This document shows positions 1 to 12,100 of a stretch of DNA of 27,595 nucleotides, in pieces (within the stretch, counting starts at the first letter, position 1; each line of letters begins with the position of its first letter). Source of the DNA: Apostichopus californicus (taxonomy: Eukaryota; Echinodermata; Holothuroidea; Aspidochirotida; Stichopodidae); assembly GCA_020650975.1 (NCBI GenBank), contig JAIPMN010041700.1:1-27595 (forward strand). The letters run 5' to 3'. The notes beneath the pieces were generated by a model. The model did no database searches. It was not told where the DNA came from and saw only the letters and a list, made by a program, of their open reading frames with translations. The translations under genes were made by a program, and so were the position numbers.

Positions 1-66
1 CCATGAGTAATCAAATGATTATTATGAATAATACTATAGGAATGTGGTTTGATTTTCATTTCACAG

Positions 67-162
67 ATTGCTGATTTGGCCAATGAGGACACTCCACAGC
101 TGTATGTAGCGTGCGGACGAGGACCAAAGTCCTCGATGAGGGTCCTCAGGCACGGTCTGGAG
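67..162 (+). CDS. SF3B3: SF3B3 exon a (first exon in window)
   Basis: 32 codons, phase 0 at both ends. The peptide begins [20 protein letters not shown] and ends VLRHGLE. The acceptor is tttcacag at 59-66 and the donor is GAG|gtaaat. Upstream coding exons are missing. Confidence 0.95.
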
Positions 163-3100
163 GTAAATATCCTCAACCCTTACTTACCTTCTTTACTGAA
201 ATAGGTGCAAAGGTTAAGAATAAAGTTTTACCCTCATGATTTTGCTGTCAAGTACAAGTCTGGCCGATATTTTGTGGATTTTGTGGATATTTATTTATTC
301 CATTGTCAATATATCTTAACATTTATTTCTTGGTTGCTGTCTTGACTTTCTTTCTGTCAGCAACAATTACATAGGGAGTTATTTGTGTCTGCTGATTCAT
401 CACTGTTCATGCTTCAGCAGTACTTGTTTTTGTCAACCTTCTCTTCTTACATGATAAGTCAATGATGTTTATGCAGTGGTAACAGAACGTAAGGGACAAG
501 CTAACCCTTAACGATAACACTGTTGATAATTGTATAATTCCAATTTGTATCAAACCTGGCTCAGTAATTGCTGAATTTGAATTTCATTCAATGACAATAT
601 TTCTCAACACTATTTCTTTGGTTTTTTATCTTGGATTTTTTTTTGGTCTGCAACATTCGCATAGGAAGACTTTTTATTGTTTTGCTGATTTACGACATTG
701 TGTGCTTCTAGCTCTTGTCAAACCCAGCTCAATAATTGCAGAATGGATGATAAACATTAATGCTTACAATATCTGCTTCCAATGAAGTCTTCAGTAAACT
801 GTAAAAAAAATTGTTGCTGTTCACCTTGTAGCATTCATGTCTTAGTTTAGTTCACCCATTCCCCATTTTGATTCAACCATAAAGATGTGAATATTATCTT
901 TCAATGTTATACGATTGTTTTCAGGTTTCGGAAATGGCGGTGTCTGAGTTGCCCGGTAACCCCAACGCTGTCTGGACTGTGAAGCGTAAAGCAGAAGGTA
1001 TGATATCAGTAAATGTCGCTCACAAAGTTAACTTGATGGGATAACTGTTTGTTATGGCTTGAAGTCACACCTTTGAGTGCTGCATATTGCAGGGAAACAA
1101 TTGGTATTCACACAAACATTGGCTCCAGCAATAGTATATGTATTGAACTCTGTGCTAAGCATTTGTGTACCATGTATAGTCTGCATGCAGTTGTAAACCC
1201 TACACAGTGTCAGTACAATAGTTATTCTTGGTGGGATAGTATTACAATAGTGTCTTGGAAATGATGAAGATATTTCGGGTTTTATCTGCAATACTCTTGA
1301 TGACGAATCTCCTGATCCAAGTCCATCATTATTTGTTGATTTTTGTTTCTTTGGAAAGCTAAGTAATGAAATTGCTAGGAATGTAATGTCATGCAATATG
1401 TGGCCAAAAGCTCGAAGTGATTGTGTAGATGATGATACAACACTTTGAAATACTGACTCTGATAGTGTTGATCGGTAAGAAAAGAATTGTGTGTGGATAT
1501 GTAAAGAAACTTGAACAGTTATAATAAAAAGGGCCAAAATAGGATCAAAATTTGGTAACTGGTTTGAAGTCTTTGATGTTCAACAACCTTCAAAGCCAGT
1601 GATTTGCACAATTGCAGTAAGGGGGGGGGGGGGAGACCATGGCCCTCCCATCTTCAGTGGGGGAGAAATGGTTCAGTCATGAAATTGTTTAAACATTAAG
1701 TTGGCAAGAATTAGACCACTCCTAAGGGGGGTACACCCACCTTTCCAAGTCCAAGAATATATTTTGGACAACCTTGCATTTATACCTAATTTATAGTCTG
1801 AACTAAATATCTACTAGTTTCAGAATAATTTGTCAGTTCGTCGGAAAAGACTGTTGTTGAAATGGGTTCCTCAGTTTTATTGCTAGCTTTATATAGTTTT
1901 TTCTCCTTTGACAAATCTCCACGCTATGTAAGCCTAGTAGAATACTTACAGTAAGGAAAAATCACTGGAAAACATTTTCAGTAAGGTGATTAATTTTACT
2001 CCTAAGAGGTCAATACAAAAGCAAAGCAAAAATGTGGGAACTTGCTTCTAGCAAAGACCAAGTTTGAGGTTGTGTTGCTTTCTACTGCACGGTTTTGGGA
2101 ATAAGGTTCCATTTGGAATGTTTTTTACCAACAATTCCCCTCTTCTTGTAAGAAAATCAATTTCTTCTTTCTGTTCCTACAGAGGAGTACGATGCTTACA
2201 TCATTGTGTCCTTCGTGAACGCTACTCTGGTCCTTTCCATCGGTGAAACCGTAGAAGAAGTCACAGATTCAGGGTTTCTCGGAACCACGCCAACACTCTC
2301 GTCCTCTCTCATAGGAGATGACGCTCTTCTTCAGGTAAGGATCTTAAAAAACTAGAAAAATGGTTGCAGTGACGAGAGGAAGAAAGTTTATTTTTGTGAT
2401 AATTTTTATCTCGGACATGTCTGGTACAAAGGAAGGATAAGATTGTGGATTTATCGAAAGTAACCGTCTGGGTTAATGGCTTGGAAATGATGAAGAATTT
2501 CGGGTTTTATCTGCATAAATCGTGATGACGATTCTCCTGATCCGAGCTCATTTGACCATGATTTGTGTTGTTTATCCAACCTATAACTCTGATGCACATT
2601 GTCAAATTGTCTTTCAATGGCTTTAAGAGAGTTAGTCACAAAAATTCAGTGAATTATCACAGCTGGTCTAAGAAGGCTACTAGTTATTAAAGTTGTTTAA
2701 TGAGTGAAAAATATTTAAATATTGATCTATCTTATAGGCCATTGTGTACCTAATCAGACAACAACCACAAGGGACACTCCCATGGCCAAAAACGAAATAT
2801 TAAATTATGTGGAAACTTAAAGATCAGAATATTTGAATTGGTGCATTGAACATCTATTACCTTAAAATACTGTATCATGAGGAATGCCCTAGGCCTCTAT
2901 TCAAACTCACCGAACTTTAAATACTTAATGTTTCGTCGGTGGCATTGACAGGGTTTTTCCAAACCTTGACAATGGCCGCAGAAAAGATTGTACATCGTCT
3001 GTCTGTGCCCTGCGAGTCTTACTTTGCCCAGCTTTGAAGTAATGAATTTAATAGCTGTGTGGTGCATTGATTGATTGATTAATTTGTTATCCAATGGTTT

Positions 3101-6100
3101 CTTTCCTGTAGATTTATCCAGATGGTATTAGGCACATTAGAGCTGATAAGCGTGTCAACGAGTGGAAGACTCCCGGCAAGAAGAACATCGTCAAATGCGC
3201 TGTCAACCAGAGACAGGTATGAGTACAGCCTGTAGAGCAGGTGTTTGTGAGCTGACCATTGCTGTTACACAGCAAATTTGCACTGCTTGCTACAATGTTA
3301 TGGCAATTATAGTTATGATACTATGTTAGCTATGACCTGTCCGATTTCACTGGATTCCTACGGGGTACTTAAAAACTCATGAATAGTCAGTGGGTGTTGG
3401 CGAGTTTTCCAGCGAACTGTTCATATTAAAGGTGTAATGAAGTCGAGATGTAATACCGTAAGTATTGACCTGTTAGCTTTCACTGGATTCCTATTGGTCA
3501 GTGAAACTCATGAATATTCATTTTGATTTCCAAAAAAGAGACCTCGTAGATCTCCATCCAGATTGTATTTTGTTAAAGGAGGCTTGGAAATGATGAAGAT
3601 ATTTCGGGTTTTATCTGCAAATTCTCTTGATGACGAATCTCCTGATCCGAGCTGATTTTACAGTTGATTTAAGTAATGGAATGTAATTAATGTTAGCTGT
3701 GGTAGTGGTATAACACGTTTTACTTTTGTCATCACAGGTTGTGATTGCTTTGACTGGCGGAGAACTTGTGTACTTTGAGATGGATCCAGTGAGTAAATTT
3801 AAACATCTATATGATAACAATCCATTATTCCAATAAACAATTAACATATATTCTCTGTTTGGTTGCTGATATAAAAAAAAAAATCAACTTTTCTAATCAA
3901 TTAGTCTTTAAGATAAGATCCAAACCTTTACTTTGAGGAGGGTGGACAGGTGTGGAACCTGTGACTCAATATGTCTCCATGGTGATTTATTTAATTCACA
4001 GACAGGCCAGCTTAATGAGTATACAGAGAGGAAGGAGATGTCCACAGATGTAAAGTGCATGAGTCTGGCTAGCGTACCGTCAGGAGAACAGAGGGCTCGT
4101 TTCTTGGCGGTCGGTCTGGATGATAACACTGTCAGAATCATATCCCTGGACCAAAATGTAAGTATCGATTGGATTTGTAATTGCTCAAAAGAAAATTTAA
4201 TCTAATAATGGAAATAAAAATAATAATACTAATAATAAAAAAATAAATTAAAAAAAAAATAATAATTATGTTATAAAATATAATAAAAATAAACTGGGTG
4301 CCAATGTTTGCTGATGATGTGTATCTAATTTTGACTTTTGGTGTAACTGACAAAAGTTTCCATTTTACTGATTAGTTCAGAGAACCAGTCTTGGTGATGA
4401 TACCTTGTCAATTGGTATGAATAATGGATACTAATGGTGGCTGTTAAAATGGAAACAGAACTTTTGATCATTTGCTTTCCTTTACCTCTAGGATTGTTTG
4501 CAACCACTCAGTATGCAGGCCTTACCAGCTCCAGCCGAGAGTCTCTGCATCGTTGAGATGGGATCTGGGTCCGATACTAGGGAGGAAAGAGGCGAGGACA
4601 GGGGGACATCAGGGGGTCTGTTCCTGAACATTGGTTTACAGGTAAATAGGCAAATGTGCCTGAAATTAGTCAAGTATGTTGCACAGACGCATTTTACAAC
4701 CTTGCAAAGTTGAATTTCTATTGGGGCTTGCCAACCATGCCCTAAAAGAACAGAGGGTGCTTTCATGTTGGTCCTATCTGGTTCTATTGGGGCTCACCAG
4801 CTATGCCTTAAAACAACAGAAGGAGCTTTCATATTGGTCCTATGTGGTTCCAGAATACTTGACAAGCAGTGGTTGTTTGTAAATAGTGGGAAAGAGATCT
4901 TTTGAAACATATATTCGAAGTATCCAGTCAAAATTACTTACATTGCAACCGATATGAGAGCACCCTCTGTAGAAATGCTGGAGAGCTCCGTTTCTACAGT
5001 TCCTGACTGTAGAAGAGGAGGTCAGGGAGATATTTGAAGATGGTGTGTTCATACTACAGGATATGATGACTCATTCCAATCCGTGCTTCATCTGAGAAAA
5101 ACTGATGTCCAAATGGAAACATGTTTCTGATCCTGGTTAATATAAAAAAATGGGTTAAATTTGAAGAGTACACAACCAAAATATTAAAAAAAGGAGAATA
5201 GAAACCCAAGACAAAACATCAATGAAAAAATAAAACATGTTTACATGTGCTTCTATAGCAGATATGCTCAACTCTGAAATGATATCTAACTTTGTGCGAA
5301 ACTGTATTTTGATTAAGCTTGTGTTTAAGCATTGTAAGACATGAAAGGAGAAAAAGGAGAGAAACTCACATTTTTGTCTGGCCATGGGAAACAATTTTCA
5401 AGACAATGAAGGTAAACTTTGGTAAAGTTAAGAAGGAGAATTTTATTGTCCCAGGGTGTGTGTGGTTCAGCAACTGTGGGCTTCATTTGTTAGAGAGGTA
5501 AACTTTGGTTTAGTTAAGCAGAATCATTTTATTGTCCCAGGGTGTGGTTCAGCAACTGTGGGTTTCATTGTTAGAGAGGTAAACTTTGGTTTAGTTAAGC
5601 AGAATCATTTTATTGTCACACGATGTGGTTCAGCCACTGTTGGCTTCATTGTTAGAGAGATTTTACTGACTATCCTCTGAGGAGATATCTGTATTGAGTA
5701 TTTCTTATCTTCCTATTACAGAATGGTGTCTTGTTGAGGATGGTCTTAGATTCAGTGACCGGAGACTTATCCGATACAAGAACAAGATACCTTGGCTCAA
5801 GACCTGTCAAGCTCTTTAGAATATTTATGCAAGGGTCAGAGGCTGTGAGTATTTAGTTACATTATCCTGACAGAGATTTGGAATTTCAATTTTATTGTGA
5901 GTGGAGGGGAGGGGGGGGGGGGGAAGAAGAGATTTGAAGTGGAAAGGAGATAAGGAATGTGAAGTTTGAAAATGGAAGGGGAGTTGATGTGTGGGAAGGA
6001 ATGGACTGTGATGGTTTCCTCATCTTAGATAGGAGATGGTTTTGTATGTGCTTTGTTCTGACTCAATGATAAAACTTTTTTTTACTTATTTATTATCACT

Positions 6101-9100
6101 TATGTAAGGGAGAGAGGGGTCGGTGATCTGGTAGGGACTGGGATGATAAGATTTATTCACTTACTTTGGTCACAAAGGAATTTCAGCTTTCCACTTGTAT
6201 TGTTGAAGTGAAAACACCATCCTCTGACATGTAGGTGGAGACATGTATCTTAGTGAATCCGATTTCAGTACTGTGTCTTTCTCAAATCTGAACTGCACTC
6301 ACAACATGGAACCTTAGTTTCATCATCAATTTCATCCAGTCTTCTTGTTGATGTTTGCTGCCCTCTATTTCAAGTGGAGTTACCTGCTTGCTGGAATTTA
6401 TCATCAAGTAGCTTTGATTTCCTTCCTTCCTGCAGGTACTTGCCATGTCCAGTCGATCGTGGTTGAGTTACTGGTACCAGTCCAGGTTCCATCTGACGCC
6501 ACTCTCTTATGAGACGTTGGAGTACGCCTCTGGCTTTGCCTCGGAGCAGTGTCCGGAGGGCATCGTAGCTATCTCTACCAACACACTGAGGTGAGTGGCA
6601 TCAGTACACAAAGATTTCATTGGTCATGATTGATTGATCGTCCCAGCAAATAGTCAGGGATTATATGGTGTGTATGATCTACTGTGTTGCAGAAGTTATA
6701 AATACTATGATATGGTTCCTATGGCTGTGCATTTTGTTGTGTGCTGAATGAATACCACACAAAACCAACCCAGTTTGACCCCTCCATGTCTTTGCTGACT
6801 AAACATTCCACACATTAAAATAATGTGTTTTTCAGTGTTCTGATGAAAATATCTTGGGTAGGTTTTTCATTCAAAGTTAAGTATTAATCCAATGCAAAAT
6901 GCAAATATTTTTTAATATTTTTTTTTACTGTTCTCGATTTTACAATGTAGAAATTGACTATTCTTGCTAACGAACTGAATTGTAATTAGATTTGAGTATG
7001 GAACAGTATTGTATATCATAGTAGAATCAGAACGAGGATGTCTTGTTGACATGTTGACTTGCTATTTGCTTTATAGAATCTTGGCTCTGGAGAAGTTAGG
7101 AGCAGTATTCAACCAGGTCTCGACACCTTTAAAGTACAGTCCAAGGAAGTTTGCAGTCCTGCCAGACTCCAGTAATGTAGTCGTCATAGAGACGGACCAC
7201 AACGCATACACGGAAACCACCAAGGCTCAGCGGAAACAGCAGATGGCCGAAGTGAGTGCCAAGTACAACTATATTGACGTATACTTTCTATGATGGAGAA
7301 AAGCCTGCGCAACAACTAAAAGTCTGTTGTTACTTAAAGCCTCATTACGTATTTAATCTGGATGGTATAAACAATCTCTTGTTGGTGATAGTAAGTAGTG
7401 TGTAGAAAGTACGCACAATCATGACCTGTGCACTTTCTCCAAACGTTTGGCCCATTCGTCGAAATGGAGCGAATGAACAATAAGAGAAAAAAAAAAAATT
7501 TTGGACAAGATATTTTCTATTAAATATTCAAAGTTGCTTTTAGAAGTAGATTTTGTTCTTTCAGTTCCTTGTCCTTGTTGTCAAATCGTTGACAACATTT
7601 GTTGCTTTCTAATTGATTCAAAGTCTATGTGTTACAGGTAAAATTAAGCTGTACACTTGCGATGTATATCATAAAGAATTGTAAACAAACTCCTTCCAAT
7701 CTTAGTGTGTCCAATGATGGTCAGGCATTTGGGCTGAATGGACCAGCTACTTCTAAACAGTGGACTGGAGTTTCCAATAGTTGGGGTTTGTTGACAATGG
7801 ACAGCCGAGTTCTTCAGCTGTTCACTGTTAACTGCCTGACGTTGGGACTCTGTGTCGATTACTCACCTCGTGTGAGAATCACATCCGCTGTCTGGTTGAA
7901 GTTGTGTCCTTGATTACATCTGTACTCAAATAAACTGAGGACACAAGTGTTTAACATATAAAAAGTCACAAGAAAGATATGTATGCTTAGTTACAGAAAG
8001 GTTGGGGTTGGGGGGGAGTGTTCAATGTTGGTTTTGGGAGGAATGGGTGTAAAGTTACAAGGAAGATGTGTATGCTTGTTGTCAAATGGTTGACAACATT
8101 TGTTGCTTTTTTTTGTTTGCTCTCAGGAAATGGTAGAAGCTGCTGGTGAAGAGGATAGAGAATTGGCAGCTGAGATGGCCGAAGCATTCCTGAAGGAGGA
8201 CCAACAAGAGAGTGAGTTTGGATCTCCCAAGGCCGGCGCCGGGATGTGGGCCTCTCAGATCAGGCTACTGAATCCCGTCCAGGGGAACACCCTAGATACG
8301 ATCAGACTGGAGCAAAATGAGGCTGCCTTTAGGTAAGAGACTGTAGGTTAGAATTGAAATGGGTGTGTACTTATTCCTAGACTGATAAAAGTTGAACCAT
8401 AATGGTAAATAATGGATTAAAAATATTGTTTGTTATAGCTCCACCTTTCTTGTGTGTTTGTGTGTGTACAATTGTATGTTATAGTAGGAAACCTTACTGA
8501 ATTTCCTGTGAAAAATATATATGAGCTTGATTTTGTATATGTTTGTCATGAGACTGGATGTTTGCTGGTATTTTCTGTATTATGCCACAAGTATGTTGTG
8601 CCACTTTCAAACTATAGCACACAATCCACCCTCCTCAATCATGTCCATATATATTACGTAGTTCACAGAGAACCCAGTGCCGGCAAAACATTGCGACAAG
8701 TACCACTTGTTTCAACTCTGTCACTAATGGCACTCTCTGCTTAAGGTTAGGTTCAACTCCTTTTCGCAGATGATATACAACTTCAGAGCGGTAAGCTCGC
8801 ATTTCGATTTCTGTGACTGCTATAGCATAAGGTGATGTTTGATTTGTTCACAGCATGTCAGTCTGTAAGTTTAACAACCATCCGGACCAGACGTACGTCT
8901 TGATTGGTACAGCTAAGGATCTGACCATGAGCCCCCGGACCTGTTCTGGAGGCATCATTTACACCTACTTGGTCAAGGAAGAAGGCAATGAGATTGAACT
9001 TATACACAAGGTCAGTGATCCAGCCTCCATTTTCCTTTTAGCATTTTGTTATATCAACTAGGTAACATAGTAGTACATCAGAGTAACACAAATAGTGCAC

Positions 9101-12100
9101 AGAAGCATACGAACACCCCCGGGTGTATTTGTATGCAGACACAAAGCATGATTGACTCAAAAAGTTCAACTTGTGAAGTTTTCACCAACATTTAAGGTGC
9201 TTAAGCCACTGACTGAAAATTTCCACATGTTTTGAGAGATCTCTTCAGGAATTATTAACAAACTTGTATGTACTTCAAGTGATCAATTCCTGGTACCACC
9301 ATGCCAAATTTAGTGGAACTTCATTAGGAGTAATATAACAGTGAATTTTGTTCATGGTTTGGGAATGTTTGGGAATAACATTGCTGCATCAAGATCATGC
9401 AGAGCATAGTGATACAAACTCAAACGCAAAGTCAAACATTATGCAGGTGTTTTTGGACCAATGCTCCTAGCTAATGGATTCAAAGTCTAATGTGTCAAAG
9501 GTTATATTAAGTTGTACACTTGTGATGTATATCATAAGAATCATAAACAAACTCCTTCCAATCTTAGTGTGTCCAATGATGGTCAGGCATTTGGGCTGAA
9601 TGGACCTGCTGCTTCTAAACAGTGGACTGGAGTTTCCAATCGTTGGGGTTCGCTGACAATGGACAGCCGAGTTCTTCAGCTGTTCAATGTTAGCTACCTG
9701 GCGTTGGGACTCTGTGTCGATTACTCTCCTCGTGTGAGAATCACATCCACTGTCTGGTCGAAGTTGTGTCCTTGATTACATCTGTACTCAAATAAACTGA
9801 GGACACAAGTGTTTAAAATGTTAAAGTCACAAGAAAGATGTGTATGCTTAGTTACAGAAAGGTTGGGGTGGGGGGGGGGTGGAGGAGTGTTCAATGTTGG
9901 TTTAGGGAGGAATGGGTGTAAATTTCATCCAGTTAATACATGTATTGATGGAACCCATAGAAAAGACAAGTAATAGCTGATTATTTACTAGGTGTTCTTT
10001 ATATATTAGTGTTTAGTTATAGCTCATAGTAGGTAGCGGGTTTGAGCAAGCTCCAGGAGTTCATCGGTGATAGCAGTATCAAACAAACAAATATTCTGAA
10101 CTGTGACAGAAATTTAGCGATAGAAATATGAAACTGAAGTGAATATCAGGCAATACATTACATTCTATTACTCCATCTACATAGTGATTCACAGCAAAGG
10201 TTTTATGCAAATAACTGCTTCAAGGCATTGTACTTCAAATTCATGAGGAAGCCAAAACATTTTCAATCAAACTTTGTCTTTCCTCAAAGACTCTGGTAGA
10301 TGACGTTCCTGCTGCAATATGTCCATTCCAAGGAAGAGTACTCATTGGGGTCGGAAAGCTGCTGAGAATATACGATCTTGGCAAAAAGAAACTGCTGAGA
10401 AAATGTGAAAATAAGGTAAGTGGAATATCAGAACATCACTTGTTGTTATGCAACTTCCTTAACCTTAAGGGTGGCTAACGATTGGAAATAGAAAGTGGAA
10501 AGTGCAAGGATTTACTACCAATCTCAGAATGGTTGGGACTCTGTATTACGGGCAGATAATGGGTAGAGGCATCGTAGTCTCCTCTGAAGATGGGTGGTCC
10601 CAGCCACGATGTTAATTATTGTCATGACAGTGATGGCTGTGATTCTGACCAGTGAAATTATCTACCGTAGTTGACATCAAGCGGCACTCACTCGTACCGA
10701 TCTGAAATGGATAACTCTCAAACTAGGACTGAACGGCTCTCAGTATATCTAGACATAGAATTCTAGACATTTTAACATAAGGAACCAAATTAGACATTGG
10801 GCGTTGAAGGTGAACAGCACCAGTGACCAGGGCACTAACCTTGTTGTGGCTAAATTCCCTGAAAATGACAATCAAAGATGAAAAAAGTAAAAAAATAACA
10901 GCAAATTGCATAGGTCATTTCTTCAATTTTGTTTCACATTTGGCAATGGGGAATCCCAATCTCCCTTTACCACACTGTCTGGAATTCCTTCAAATGGATA
11001 TGATGGAAATTAGGGGTTGGGGGGGGGGGGGTTGGTTGGAGGTTCCTCCACTTTGGTGGGAAGGGAGTAAAATTTCTGAAAGTTATACTGGGTTGATTTT
11101 GTGTGTGTCAGGCAAATATTAAATAAATGTTTCATTATGCTTGGTAGGACTAATACTGAATTTGTATGACTTTATCAGCAGGCTTAGTATCAATCTTAAC
11201 TTCTTTGCAGCACATTCCAAACTTCATCGTCAACGTCACCTCAGTCGGTCAACGCATCGTTGTCAGCGACGTTCAGGAGAGCCTCCATTTTGTCCGTTAC
11301 AAGAGACAGGAGAACAGTCTGGTGATATTTGCCGATGACACGTACGCAAGATGGGTTACAGCGACCTGCATCCTTGACTACGACACGGTCATGTGCGCCG
11401 ACAAATTTGGCAATATTTCAGTGGTAAGACAAAGCAAAAGATAGATATGGACACAGACAGGCAGGCAGATTTTAAGTAGATAGGTGCAATAGATTTGGTT
11501 TGATAGATGTCATCGGAATTTAATCGAGATGGGTTACAGCGACCTGCATCCTTGACTACGACACGGTCATGTGTGCCGATAAATTTGGCAATATTTCAGT
11601 GGTAAGACAAAGCAAAAGATTCTATAGATATGGACACAGGCAGGCAGATTTTAAGTAGATAGGTGCAGTAGATTTGGTTTGATAGATTTCATTGAAATTT
11701 GGTCAACATACTTTGATTATTATTCTGGAATCATGTAGAATAATTATAGCAAAGTATGAACATTAATTAAAGAATATCTGCAGATATTCATATCCATATC
11801 CAAAAGAATATCTGGTGGATATTTGTAAGTAAAAAATTTTATCTCTGTGAGTCATAACCTTTGTGCATTAACTTTGTAAATAATGGAAATGGCAGAGTTT
11901 CATGAACGAGATCTTTGGATCAATGATTATCTGTTGATCCTTATACTAGATGTGATTTATAAACAGACAAGCTAGGATTTGAATCCTTGCATGTTGAAAT
12001 GTGGTAGGGAACATCAATGTAGGAGTTTGTAAGATAAAGGATTCTATACAGATTGAGTCAAAGTACTACACAAGTTGAAACATTTATAGCAGTTTTCACT

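Noticed and set aside
1052..1537. 161-aa open frame on the minus strand in SF3B3 intron 2
   Set aside because: It runs through the type A repeat, and the same repeat elsewhere is frame-shifted relative to it. The composition is unlike a protein and no family is recognised.
7629..7913. 94-aa open frame, with a paralogous frame at 9512-9775
   Set aside because: It lies in an interspersed repeat, and the copy-to-copy differences are mostly non-synonymous.
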